A stretch of DNA of 60,000 nt from Liolophura sinensis. Lineage: Eukaryota > Mollusca > Polyplacophora > Chitonida > Chitonidae. The DNA lies in contig NC_088299.1 of NCBI RefSeq assembly GCF_032854445.1, positions 14,007,608-14,067,607 on the forward strand. Reading direction: 5' to 3'. This document shows, piece after piece, positions 43,725 to 55,189 of the stretch. Positions within the stretch are counted from its first letter, which is position 1. Each line of letters starts with the position of its first letter. A program made the position numbers and the translations under genes. The notes under the pieces were generated by a model. It was not told the DNA's origin, searched no databases, and was given only the letters and a program-made list of their open reading frames with translations.

Positions 43725-44500
43725 GTCCCCTATTACACATATGAAGTCAAATGTACATAATGAAGAAATTCGAAATTCAAAATTCTAGGGCTTAATTACT
43801 GATTACTTAATTATCTTCAGAGTTATACTAAAGACCTGATGGGGTGCTGGTATCCCCAGTTTTGTGGCCGCGACAGACGTTTAAAAACTTCAGGCATTTT
43901 TAAGCTTTTGTAAATTTTAATTGAATAAAGATAAAGATCTGAAGTTATTGACATTAATTTACAGGTAGGTTTAGTACAGATCAGTATAAAAAATATCTTT
44001 ATCTGTTATATTATTTTATCCTGTACGGCAAGGGTCAAAACTGACCATTTTACACTGGCAAAGTTATAAAATGCCGTCTCGAATTTCACCACTCGTGGCA
44101 CAGATTACATGCCTGCTACTTACCTGCAATGGTGGTTCTGTCTAGAGACATTCCATATCTTGTGCTGAATTTTGCACACTGAAATAACTATCTCGAGACT
44201 AACTGTCAGTGCTGGCTAGAGTGAGACTCGAAATCACGACTTGTCTAGCGCCACCTCTCTACCAACTGAGCTAACAAGCCATTTAGAAAACAGCTAGTCA
44301 GTTAGAGCCCGTATCTTACAAGCAAACCAAAGTTAGATCCTGCAATAACTGTATATGGCACACAGGATCAAGGAGTAAGAGAGTATCCATATAGCCACGC
44401 TGAATGCAGAAACCGTATCATCGTGAATGTTTTTACATGTAACCATGGATTACCTGGATTTCTTGGATATTTCCTGTCTATTTTTGACATAGTTTTACAT
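43725..44500. repeat. Left arm of a large inverted repeat, with tRNA-like segment
   Basis: Pairs with 48150-49262 read on the opposite strand. Shared blocks, in order: 'GAGTCCCCT', 'ACACATATGAAGTMAAATGT', 'AATAAAGATAAAGA', 'GACATTAATTT', 'GACAATTTTACACT'-like, the tRNA-like segment 44205-44285, 'AGAGCCCGTATCTTAC', 'CATATAGCCACGCTGAATGC' and 'ACCATGG'. The tRNA-like part on the minus strand has 'TAGCTCAGTTGGTAGAG' (a good A box) and 'ATTTCGAGTCTCAC' (B-box-like). The arm contains AATAAA at 43924, possibly the SH3 gene's polyadenylation signal. Confidence 0.82.
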
Positions 44501-45118
44501 AGTCCAAGAGCTAACTGAGATTTAATGGCGATAAAAGAAATAAAATCTTTGGCTGTTTGGTGAGGTAGAGGTAGCCCACCTGACTACAGAAATCCTTGTA
44601 GCCAGTAGTGGGTAAGGTAAAGGGGCTCTTTGAAACTAATTACCAAATTCAGTTTTTTTTTTGGACTTGGAGCCTATAAAGCTAACACAGATGCTACATT
44701 ATAAGGAAAGTCATACTAATTATGAATCTCAACTTGAAACTAAATTTTGTGGTGGAAAGGCCACTTAAGACGAGGACTATTATTAGTGATTTATAATTTA
44801 TTTGTTTAATTTATTATTTATTGAATTATTTGATTGGAATTTTACCTCGTACTCAAGAATATTTCTCTGATACGACATTGACCAGCATTATGACGGGAGG
44901 AAAATGGGTCCGTAGGTAACCTAAGACCATCCGCAGGTTTCTGAAAGACCTTCCCACGTAGGGGGTAATTAGATAGAGCCTTACTACCCAACTCACCACT
45001 GACCGCACTTAAGACAAGGGTTCTATTGTTAGGTGGACTACCTTTACCGCCGAGTCACCAAACAGCTAAAGATTTTATAACTCTCATGTCAAATAAATCT
45101 CAGCTAGCTCTTGGACTA
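44500..45118. mobile_element. Inner foldback element split by a SINE family A copy
   Basis: 44500-44660 ('AGAGCTAACTGAGATTTA', 'AAAATCTTTGGCTGTTTGGT', 'AGGTAGCCCACCTGAC') is repeated inverted at about 44960-45118 ('CACCAAACAGCTAAAGATTT', 'AATCTCAGCTAGCTCTTGG'). A diverged SINE family A fragment occupies about 44810-44962. Confidence 0.78.
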
Positions 45119-46317
45119 ACACATGCGGATCTGCAAAACCACGATCACTGTTGATGACGACAGATTTTGTTGATGACAATATATTGATTTATTTACATTG
45201 TATTCATGAGATTTTGCTATAGTTATACCCAGTTCCTTTACATCCTGTACTATTGGCTAACATATAAATGATGTATGTCAAATGGTAACATATTTTGTGA
45301 GTGGATACACCATTTATACAAAGGACGACTTGTGACTTTATGTGAAACAGTTCTATGGTGATGCAGTTGTCAAGTGCAGAAAAACAGGGACAGGTTATAC
45401 TTGAATCTAAAGTACAATTATTAGTATGTGAAAACTCTGAGTGATGCCTTTTATAAATTTTGGTCTTTGATCTTTATTATTTTATCAATAGACAAAAGCA
45501 AAGTCAAAAGCAGATTTCTCTATTTTAAAGCCTTTTTTCAGACGAGATTTTTATCAAAATCATACTATGATTACATGAACCAAATTGAAAAACATGAAAT
45601 ATTTTATAAAGCCCTTTGAACCGCACATTAACCAATAGTTCAATGCTTGTAACTCCTTAACACAACGTCACATGAGCGACTGACACCCGAGGTGGCACAA
45701 AAGTTCAAGAGTTCGAATTCCGCTATTGATTGCGCATTTTTTACAGCTTAATGTGAGTTACGTCGGAAAATCATTAAAACACAAACGAAACCAGTCTTGT
45801 TTGTTTATATTTTGCCAAGCTTTACATCATATGCCTCCAAATTCCCTAATAAATATGCATATTTCATATATAACATACTCATTGTCTACCAAGAAAGCCC
45901 ATAACGAATCTGTCTTAGACAAAACGCTGAATTTAGTCTACTGTGCTAAAGCTACAACATACGAATGTTTACTCTGTTGCTCAGACCTCTCTGAGTCCTT
46001 CACATCAAAACAGAAATTTAGTGTTCAAGTTTAAATGCAAAGTTAGGAGTATCTGCCTACCACAAAAAAGCTTTCCTATGTAAATTGTGAATTGATAAAC
46101 GCAACAGTAACGAAGACATGTGACTTGTCACCATAAACAAGCCGTTCTTCCAGCTGAGACGTGTGTTTTCATCATCCGCTGCATTTTTTAATTCATATGT
46201 TATCAAAAAGCAGTTCTTTTTAAGAATGATTAACACCGAAACTATTGTGTAACTATTGTATCTTCTCTCAGACTATGATTGGCATCTTACATACAACGGT
46301 TATATGTTTATTTAACC
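45119..46317. other. Nothing recognised
   Basis: AT-rich, inside the loop of the large inverted repeat. Open frames such as that at 45428 and 45726 look non-coding (no family resemblance, no convincing splice sites). Confidence 0.5.
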
Positions 46318-46690
46318 GATTTATGTTTTTCGCCGTACCAAAGAACATTTCACTTAAAGTAGGACGGTGGCCCCCATTACTGTGGGAGGAAACCACACAG
46401 ATCACGGGGAAAACCCACGACCATCCACAGGTTGCCGACAAACCTCAAAATTGTGCCAATATATTTACGCTCAAAATATTTTTCTTCACCTAAAATACAT
46501 CGTTTATTTATTTATTTTTTTTAATTCATGTTTTACGCCGTACACAAGAATATTTCACTAAAAACAACGGCGGCGAGCGTTATGGTGGGGGAAAACCGAA
46601 CAGAGCTCGGGGAAAAACACGGCCACCTACAGGTTTTTGCCAGACTACGAGGTGGGCTTGAACTCGCTGAGTCATTGTACTGCGACAGCG
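46318..46690. mobile_element. Two SINE family A copies in tandem (46318-46450 and 46503-46690)
   Basis: Both show 'CGCCGTAC' plus 'AAGAAYATTTCACT' and a 'GTGGGRGRAAACC' block; the second extends to 'GCTTGAACTCGCTGAGTCAT' near its decayed tRNA-like head. Confidence 0.78.
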
Positions 46691-46799
46691 CTGTAAGCGT
46701 TCAGTCCATTTATATGTTGGTCTACACGACAGGATATAAAGACCCTGGGTATCATTAGTGAAAGACAACGTTATAAATACATATATCTACTGTTTACAG

Positions 46800-46889
46800 A
46801 CCCCCTAAGCGGACGTTTGCTACTTTTGCGCCATATTGTGTGTGTGTGTGTGTGTATGTGTGTATGTGTGTGTATGTGTATGTATGTGT

Positions 46890-46950
<61 letters not shown>

Positions 46951-48122
46951 AAATACATAGTTATATTAGTAACAAAAAGCTGTGTGTAATAATTACTCTG
47001 GGTATTTGTAATAAACAAAAGGACGGTATTTTAAAAAATTTTTTTTTTGGAACAAGATTTTTAGCGAACGATATATATTTGAGAAAAAAAATGTTATATG
47101 TACCGAAAAAGTATATTTTTAAAAATGTTTGTGGACAATATTTACAGCATGCCCTGTACCTTGTGTCTTGTGGGCGGCATTTGCCAAGGCAGTAGACAAT
47201 AGATCTATAAATCAAATGGTGACTTTTGTGTTTCTTAATATAGTGTCATCTTTTCTGTTAGGTATCACTGTACAAGTAAATACCCGGAGTAAATCTTTTT
47301 TGTTAATTAAAATGGCCTCTGTTAGTAAAAACATCCAGAATGAATATTCTTCTTGAAAAAAAAACCAATAAAATCCCCATCTTTTTGTAATTTAAAATAG
47401 CTTTTGTTAACCTGTTTTTTAAATTAAATAGCGTTTGTTATAAATGCTCGAAATGCATATTTGTCTTTACACAAATACAACAAAAACACACAAATCCTTT
47501 CCTTACTTAAAATAGTCATTACTGCTAGGAACACCGGAAATAAACATTTTTCATCAGTGAATAAATAAAACCAAATTTGTTTGTGCTTAAAATCGACATT
47601 CTTTCCAAAAATACCCAAAATATGAATTTTTGGTCAAGAATTCAGAACATAATTTGTTACAGAAAATAGCATTTGGACTAGAAATACCCATAGTAAATAT
47701 TTTTCTGTAACTTAAAACAGACTTTGTTACTAAATGTACCAGAAATAGCTATTTTTTTGGGTGAAAATATAAAAGTACACAACTCTTTATAACTTAAAAT
47801 ATCATTCGTTACTATAAAGACCGGAGATAAATGTTTTTGTTCACAAAAATGTAAACACACACATCATTTTGTTACTTAAAATAGTCTTTCCTGCTATAAA
47901 TAACTAAAATATGTTCATTTGTTACATTATTTTTATACCAAAACTAGCCTTTGTTAATATAAATACCGAAATAAATATTTCTCATAAAAGAATAATTTTT
48001 CTCTATATAATCCCAATTATTTTTTCCTAAAAAAATTAAAAAGAGAAAAATGCGTTATCATAAATACACAAGAAAGAAAAAAAATAAAACAAGGAAACAG
48101 TAGCAAATGTCCGCTTAAGGGC
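46800..48122. mobile_element. ~1.3-kb non-autonomous element with terminal inverted repeats and internal tandem repeats
   Basis: Left 'CCTAAGCGGACGTTTGCTAC' and right 'GTAGCAAATGTCCGCTTAAG' are inverted copies of about 25-30 bp, extending outwards to TTACAG on each side. The interior holds (TG)n at about 46837-46947 and a degenerate array (next entry). No transposase is present. Confidence 0.78.
47000..48030. repeat. Degenerate AT-rich tandem repeats inside the TIR element
   Basis: The phrase 'TTGTTACTTAAAATAG' followed by 'AAATACCSRAAATAAATATT' recurs near 47513, 47586, 47655, 47712, 47791, 47875 and 47938 with spacing from about 57 to 84 bp. Open frames across it are incidental. Confidence 0.7.
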
Positions 48123-48149
48123 ACTGTAATCGTTCTGCAGTTCTGCCTA

Positions 48150-49262
48150 AAATAGTCAGGAACTGTCCAAGAATTCCTGGTATACCATGGTTACACGTAA
48201 AATACCCACGGTTATATGATTTCTGCATTCAGCGTGGCTATATGGATATTCTCTTACTTCTTGATTCTGTGTGCCATATGCGGATATTGCAGGATCTAAC
48301 TTCGGTTTGCGTGTAAGATACGGGCTCTAACTGGCTAGCCGTGTTTTCAAATGGCTTGGTCGCTCAGATGGTAGAGAGGTGGCGCTAGACAAGTCGTGAG
48401 TTCGAGTCTCACTCTAGCCAGCATTGGCAGCGGTCTCGAGATAGTTATTTCAGTGTGTGGAATTTAGTACAAGATATAGAAGGTCATCAGATATGACCTT
48501 CATTACAGGTGAGTAGCAGGCATGTAATATGTGTCACGAGCGGTGGAATTCGACAATAACTATCACGGAAGGAAAATGAAATTGGTTTAAAATAAGGAGT
48601 AAAGTCTGAACTTTCACGTAATATTTTTTATTTTTGGATACTGCCTATGGCACATGTCACTATTACCCTCGGAATGCGGACATGTTTTGAAAATTTTAAC
48701 TCAACATGCATCCCACGAATAAAGTTATATTAAATATAAAATTCACCACTTTGCCAAGACGCAGCGTGCTAAGTTTCAGGTGTTCCTGGGGCCGGATTCA
48801 TGAAACTTACTTAGCTCAGTATGCCCTTAACTACCATGACAACGTATGTTGTAGAGACATAAAGTGCACTTAGCTAAGGGCAACTTTACACTAAGTAGGC
48901 TTCATGAAAGCGGCCCCAGAGCTCCTGGTGGTCACAAATGGCATTTTGTAACATTGCGAGTGTAAAATTGTCAGTTTGACTTTTCCCGTTGGGTAGAATA
49001 ATATAATAAAGATTTTTCTTATATTTTTCTATACAAAATCAACATGCAAATTAATGTTGACAATTTTAGGTCTTTATCTTTATTAATCAAAATTTATAAA
49101 AATTTAAAAATAGCTGAAAATTTAAACGTTCGTCAAAGCAGCAAAACTGCCCCCCTTCTTTCGCTTCATTAGGGTATATTCTTCAACCGACAGTAATGTT
49201 TTTTTCTATCAGATACATTTTACTTCATATGTGTAAGAATCAGACAATTCTGAGGGGACTGT
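48150..49262. repeat. Right arm of the large inverted repeat, with tRNA-like segment and inserted hairpin MITE
   Basis: Reverse-complement partner of 43725-44500. The tRNA-like segment lies at about 48350-48425 on the plus strand, with 'TCGCTCAGATGGTAGAG' and 'GTGAGTTCGAGTCTCAC', the latter a perfect 5-bp T-stem with a TTCGAGT loop. It is longer than the left arm partly because of the hairpin element at 48788-48917. Confidence 0.82.
48788..48917. mobile_element. Hairpin MITE
   Basis: Left 'GGGGCCGGATTCATGAAACT' and right 'GGCTTCATGAAAGCGGCCCC' are inverted; inner parts 'CTTAGCTCAGTATGCCCTTA' and 'CACTTAGCTAAGGGCAACTT' also pair. Absent from the left arm of the large inverted repeat, so it inserted after that duplication. 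Confidence 0.88.
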
Positions 49263-49484
49263 GTGACCTAGAATGACCCATCTAGTCTTGGCCAGCTTTT
49301 ATTTTATTCGTCAGTATCGCATTTTTTGTATGTATAGTTTTGCTCAACATTGTCAACACTGTATATTCCTGTATTCATTGTTTAACATGATATATTCTGA
49401 AATTGTCACGTTTTCTGTTTTAATTTTTGCTTAGCTGACAGCAGGGTATATTCATGAATGTAAAACATTACAGCATAGAGAGTG

Positions 49485-50305
49485 ACACCAGAGCAGCGAC
49501 GACAGTGTGATAGACGTACAGCGTAGAGAGTGACACAAGAGCAGCGACAACAGCACAGAGAGTGACACAAGAGCAGCGACGAAAGTGTGATAGACATACA
49601 TCATAGAGAGTGACACCAGAGCAGCGACGACAGTGTGATAGACATACATCATAGAGAGTGACACCAGAGCAGCGACGACAGTGTGATAGACGTACAGCGT
49701 AGAGTGACACTAGAGCAGTGACGGCAGTGTGATAGACGTACAGTATAGAGAGTGAGATCAGAGAGACAGTGTGATAGATGTACAGCGTAGAGAGTAAAAC
49801 TAGAGAAGCGACGATAGTGTGACAGACGTACAGCGTAGAGAGTGACTCTAGAGCAGCGACGACAGTGTGGTAGACGTACAGCGTAGAGAGTGACACCAGA
49901 GTAGCGATGACAGTGTGACAAACGTACAGCGTAGAGTGACACCAAAGCAGCGACGACAGTGTGACAGACGTACAGCATAGAGAGTAACACCAGAGCAGCG
50001 ACGACAGTGTGACAGACGTCCAGCGTAGAGAGTAACACCAGGGCAGGGACGACAGTGTGATAGACATACAGCAAAGAGAGTGACACCAAAACAGCGACGA
50101 CAGTGTGATAGACGTACAGCGTAGAGAGTGACACCAGAGCAGCGACGACAGTGTGATAGACGTACAGCATAGAGAGTGACACCAGAGCAGCGACGACAGT
50201 GTGATAGACGTACAGCATAGAGAGTGACACCAGAGCAGCGACGACAGTGTGATAGACGTACAGCATAGAGAGTGACACCAGAGCAGCGACGACAGTGTGA
50301 TAGTT
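49485..50305. repeat. 48-bp minisatellite, ~17 copies
   Basis: 'GTGTGATAGACGTACAGCAT' plus 'AGAGAGTGACACCAGAGCAG' and 'CGACGACA'. A 48-bp period (16 codons) keeps three minus-strand frames open, giving artificial proteins. The four right-most copies are nearly identical; the left end is more diverged and contains shortened units. Confidence 0.96.
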
Positions 50306-51140
50306 GACTTCTTGTCAATTTACCTCAGTTACCGTACGGTTTTCTTCCGGCTGTTGTGGTAAATACCTCAACAGTCTAGCAACTTAGCCCCCCCCCCCCC
50401 CGAAACATGGCTTAAGCAAAATTAGTAAAATCCATTGCGTTGTTCATTGAAATTTATTATATGTCACTACACGGTCTAGCATTATTGAGGAATTCTGCGT
50501 TGAATCACATTTATTAAAAATCACACGAAAGCTATGCAAAGAGTCCTGGAAGTGATTCCACTAAGCCATTTCTGAAGTCAAAATTTGAAATATGGCTTTT
50601 AGAGGTTATTACGAGACCCCAGAAATAAAAATCTTGACTACTTCATAAAAGTTACCTTCAGGCAAATTTCAGCTTTTAGTACCAAATACTAAGCGTTGTG
50701 TTAAGGTTTCAATGTTTGACAAGTCTGAAATGGCTCTGTGACTTCGCAAATGCTAAGTTCACCAGCAGAATCAATGGAGTCTTTCGGTGACGTCATGGAT
50801 GTGACGTCCAGTGGGACCTATTCAAATGGAGAGGTCAAACCTCACTTTACTGCTCAGAAGTGAAATGTGGTGAAGAATTGACTTTACTAATTCCCGACTT
50901 AAACAAGAATCCGATTGGATGCATATCCGACGACCTTGTTATACTTGAGATCTAGTTAGCGATAAGTCAGTATTGGGTTTGTTGGGTTTTGATTGGTTTA
51001 ATGTGGCTTTCAAAATTATTTCGGACATATCACGATGTTGGACACATTTATTGTGCTCTCTTACTTTATTATTATTATTAATAAAAATGTTGGCTTGTGC
51101 CAGTCCCAAGCGGGACTGATTTACACCAAAACTGAGAGAT
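50306..51140. other. Intergenic, nothing recognised
   Basis: A poly-C run near 50389-50401 and (TAT)n near 51068-51080; no gene supported. Confidence 0.5.
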
Positions 51141-51548
51141 TTACACATAATATTGAATTATTGAAACCTGGACAATTTTCAGTCGGTGGTTATTAGGACG
51201 TAGTAACCCTTCAAGAGTAAGACGTTTTACACCCAGAGCGGTTACCTGTTCCTGTAAAACGAATCTATTATTAGTAAAATTGAAGCAATGGAGTAAATAA
51301 TGAGATACAGTTTCCCCCATATAACAGAATTCACAAAGGCCGTTAGGATGTAACCCAATCCTTTGGAATCTCGCACTGAGAGGACAGACAACTGAAATAA
51401 GCCGAAAAAAACAAAACATCAGCCTTGTGCTTAGAGAGTGCCGCAAACCCGTTACCCACTGAGGGTTGCAGTTCGTAGAAAAACCTGCGATCATCTGCAG
51501 TGTCCCCTGTCTCACTTGAGCGCCATGCCGAGGATACCATGCAGGCAA
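51141..51548 (-). pseudogene. 3' end of a LINE (non-LTR retrotransposon) ORF2, remnant
   Basis: The minus-strand frame contains RFQRIGLHPNGLCEFCYMGE followed by TVSHYLLHC. The CxxC-(x)n-HxxxxC pattern after a 'hydrophobic R-x-G' segment is the typical C-terminal zinc-knuckle-like end of LINE ORF2 proteins (CEFC...HYLLHC). No reverse transcriptase motif is present, so only the 3' tail survives. Upstream the frame breaks near 51550, where a piece of SINE family B begins. Confidence 0.7.
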
Positions 51549-51598
51549 GACGCCCCCACCCAGTCACATTATACTGACACCAGGCCGACCAGAATTTA
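51548..51598. mobile_element. SINE-like family B fragment
   Basis: 'CCACCCAGTCACATTATACT' plus 'GACACCAGGCCGACCAG' matches the 19250 block of the family. Confidence 0.65.
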
Positions 51599-52280
51599 GC
51601 CCATGTTCGTATTGGTAGCGGTGTCTAGAGTCTTCAGATAGACTTGACTGTGTTTCCTTACGGTCTGTTAAAATATCGCTTGAATGTATTGTACCACAAT
51701 GGTGACTTGAGACGATTTTCGTCAGTACCAGTAGAGATCAAAACAAACTGAATAGATGTATTGAAAACCTTGGTTACAAAAAAAAAAACAAAAAAAAAAC
51801 AAAGAAAACGTCGATCATGTTTTCAGTGCATATTGTTGGTGGTGTTCATATATTCTTACTGACTTCACACCGTCGTGTGGTACCTGTGCTTTTAAAACTT
51901 TATAGACTCTTTAAAGGAACTAAAACTTATCTACTTGTGTTATAAGATTACACCTGTATTCGTGTGAGTGCTATAAATAGGGAACTCTGTGTCGTCATGT
52001 CGCATCCGGGGTAAATTAGCAGGAACAAGCAGGGACAACGCACTTTGGGTTGCTTTGCTTGAAGGAAATCTCTTAGGTATTAGGCTAACTGTGCGTTAAA
52101 ATAGATTTAGTATCAAGTCTATAACAAGTCCGCCTGAAGGAGACACATCGTTGTCAAACTTTAGCTCAGTACTTGAAATGCCACCTATAATTGCCTCGAC
52201 GTAAAACTCCAAGCATTCGCCCTTTCTTTATAATTATCTGATGTTAAATAATACAATGTCAAGAATTTTGTAAGTTACAA
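51599..52280. other. Intergenic, nothing recognised
   Basis: A-rich run near 51779-51801; no supported gene. Confidence 0.5.
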
Positions 52281-52370
52281 CAATATGCCAGCATGAGCCG
52301 GACTTGAACTCACAGCGAACATATTGGTGGGAGGCTTCTGGGTCATTGCGCCGTGCTGGCGTACTATCAC
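52281..52370 (-). mobile_element. SINE family A, head fragment
   Basis: 'GCCAGCATGAGCCGGACTTG' plus 'AACTCACAGCGAACATATTG' and 'TTCTGGGTCATTGCGCCGTG' is the tRNA-like head part, without the tail. It complements the many head-less copies. Confidence 0.8.
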
Positions 52371-52714
52371 CCTCGGTCACGGCGACCCCCCACGCTTATG
52401 TTGGTAAACTGTCTTCGCGACACCCTATATCTGTCAGGGCGTCAACGTGCATGTAATATAAACATAAAGTCAGAATCTGTCAAAGGCCGAAAGAATGATT
52501 CATTTGACGAGTGATATCTATAAAGCGAAAATATTTGGGTAACGTTGGCCATGCAGTTTAGAAACACCGACAAACTCTTAGCTGTAAAATTAATATTAAT
52601 GCATGATTACCAATTGATGATGTAAATTTAATAAAACAATTCCATCTGATGTTGTTTCTTATTGCTTTTAGTAAAAGAACAATATCGTCTTAGCATCAAA
52701 CTTCAGTGAATTGC

Positions 52715-52775
52715 ATATATATATATGCAATATATGTTAGCAATATATATATTGCTAACATATTACATATCGCTA
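52715..52775. repeat. Perfect short palindrome
   Basis: 'ATATGTTAGCAATATATATA' reads into 'TTGCTAACATAT', a near-perfect AT-rich palindrome of about 36 bp with flanking TA repeats. Confidence 0.8.
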
Positions 52776-53390
52776 TAATCGTTCAACTAAATAAGATGTT
52801 TAAAGGTGGTCCAAAGAAAGTTGTCGGAATTGACCAGGATGTATGGATATGACGAATTTAGTGTGTTATCAGTTGCACACTTATCGTGCAAAATTATATG
52901 AGATCTAAGGCATGTAGTAGACAAATTAGAAGTAAGTTAACACGGATAAAATGAAAACTGAAGATATGCAGATAAATACAGCATTACAAATCAAGTCGTT
53001 TCAAGGGAGGTAACTCTTAAGGCGCTGTATTCACCAGTCCACTCGTTTTCCACATGTTAACTTTCCATTTAACTCGTTTCTATCAATATTTCGCACATAT
53101 CACTTATGTCCTGCGATCACAAAGTTATATAATTCTGCCTCACCGAAGCGTATGATGCCAAATGTACCATAACGTAATAAATATAACGTTTGGTGGATGT
53201 TATTTGGTATTAAAGGGTAGACTGGGCGTGGTTGACCATATTAAGATACTTAATTATCACTGGGGCCAAGGTCTTTTCTCTAAACCATTTCCAAATAAGG
53301 ATATATATACCACGTGACCAGGTGTAGCAACACGAGTAGCTTTATAATGCTTAAACTAGCAGCATAGCTACATTGTGGAAATTGCATGCC
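52776..53390. other. Intergenic, nothing recognised
   Basis: No supported feature. Confidence 0.5.
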
Positions 53391-53391
53391 T

Positions 53392-53650
53392 TTTAGTTCA
53401 GCTGGATATCCGAGGTGTAACGGTATAAGTTTGTGTCGTGGTCGGTTCGATGTGGTGATTAACGCGATTTCGCTAATCGCATCAACTATCTCCGTCGACC
53501 GCTAATTTGTCACCAAGGCCCCACTAACAGTGAAAGCGGGGAGATCCATAAAATCCTTGTCCAAGACCAGGGTTGAACGTGCATCTTACCTGTCATATCA
53601 CAAGATTTCATGAGTGCGGGAAACATACATGCTTAGACCACGCGTGAGCG
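53392..53650 (+). mobile_element. Possible tRNA-derived SINE, separate family
   Basis: 'TTAGTTCAGCTGGATATCCG' (A-box-like) and 'GTGGTCGGTTCGATGTGG' (B-box-like) lie about 40 bp apart, the tRNA promoter spacing, followed by a CG-rich unique body. Only one copy is in the window, so family status is untested. Confidence 0.35.
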
Positions 53651-54321
53651 AAGACAAAATTTTTAATCCCAGTTTTACAACATACTTTCAGTTTTAATCT
53701 GTTGTGATACAAAGATAATTAAAGCTAACCCTAAAACCTTTAATGGAAGTGAGCTGAGTTCTATGGTCGCGGGCGATTGCAAGGACTCTTAACTGCCGAT
53801 ACCTGAACGTGGTGTTTTTCAAGTGGTGAGGCCTAGATATGCTTAAGCCCGCCACTTTTTACGTGTCAAGGAGAATTTGATCCTACAGGAATTACAAAGT
53901 ATATATATACTAGCGCCTAAATTGTAAAATTTCTGTTCTTCCACATTTACTGTACTAAAACAAAGACTAGATAATAATCATTATTTCTTAATCAAAGAGG
54001 TCAAGTGCTTACATGATTGATTAATTCTTATTATCTATAACTGCATCTGGCTAGATACACAACACGGGGTTCTCGTTAACTCATTCAGACAAAACGTTCT
54101 TCTCCTTCATGCCCATCGACCATTGGCCAATGGGTTCTCAAGCTGTGGGCAGCTTTCTCAGGAATATCTCAGGTAAAGGGTTCTGGTTTACAACGCGCAC
54201 TCTTGATTTCTTCACTCATATAAACATGACAACCGTCGTATATTTATTTACTTATTTATTTGATTGGTGTTTGACTCCATACTGGGGGAATTTTCACTTA
54301 AACACGACGTGATAAATTTGC

Positions 54322-54358
<37 letters not shown>

Positions 54359-55185
54359 ATGCAACAGTGATTTATTTCTAAGGTTGTAAGCAAGTTGACT
54401 TGGGTAACATGCACGCGTACAGAACATCCCAGACCATCCAATGTTCCGGTGTTACGTAACCGAAGCACAGATCAAAACCGCATGCACGTGACAAAAGTAG
54501 TTCGCACCAGTGGACCTATTAACGACGAAAAGTTAAAAATGAGCAGATGGTGAACAACCTGAATTTTCTTTATTGTTTGAGATTAATACTGCTTTTTAAA
54601 CAATAACGGCTTATATTGTCTCCCGTGGCGATACGATCGCCGACTCACTCCGGACAGACAGGCCTCGGCACGTTATAGACAGGCGACGACACGCAGTGCT
54701 AGATTTTTCATCTCCTAACGAAATACATGAATTGGCCACCGTTAAAAGAAGAAATGAAAAGATAAAAGTTTTTGCGATTGTTCAAAAACTTGTCTTTGTT
54801 TTACAAATAATTTAAGCTATAATTTGCGACATGCTGTTCACAAACCACAACCGGAGATAAAATAAAAAAAAAGTACAGCGCAAAAGGCACGATGATACAA
54901 ACAAGCTTTATCATAAGGCTCAATCCCTTTTTTTTAAGTTTATATATATACGATTTCATGTGGGTGGAGAAATGTGCACGGAATTAACTGAATGATTCCC
55001 GCTGTATGGTTTTACCGAATGCAAAATATAAATATGCATTTAAATCTAAATGGAATGCAGGGATTTTTCAGTTCTTTTCAGTTTGTTGTTAACATTCATT
55101 TCCCAGTATGCCTTACCGTACACTGGTGAGGAGGGCATGTGTTTGCGCGAGTTTTTCTCGCGAGCTTTTTGGATATTTTATTTTC
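53651..55185. other. Intergenic, with SINE family A tail fragment at 54238-54312 and (AAAT)n at 54324-54360
   Basis: The fragment is 'TTTATTTACTTATTTATTTG' plus 'ATTGGTGTTTGACTCCATAC' and then breaks. No gene supported. Confidence 0.6.
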
Positions 55186-55189
55186 TCTT

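Noticed and set aside
44205-44285. Functional tRNA gene in the foldback arms (also 48350-48425) or at 59428
   Set aside because: Acceptor stems pair only partly and no sound anticodon arm can be drawn; better described as tRNA-like or SINE heads.
45428-46034. Small plus-strand frames at 45428 and 45726
   Set aside because: AT-rich composition, no homology I recognise, no convincing splice signals, and a position inside a nest of transposon remnants.
49406-50318. Minus-strand frames of up to 209 codons with LSMLYVYHTVVAALV repeats
   Set aside because: A 48-bp array open in all three frames of one strand.
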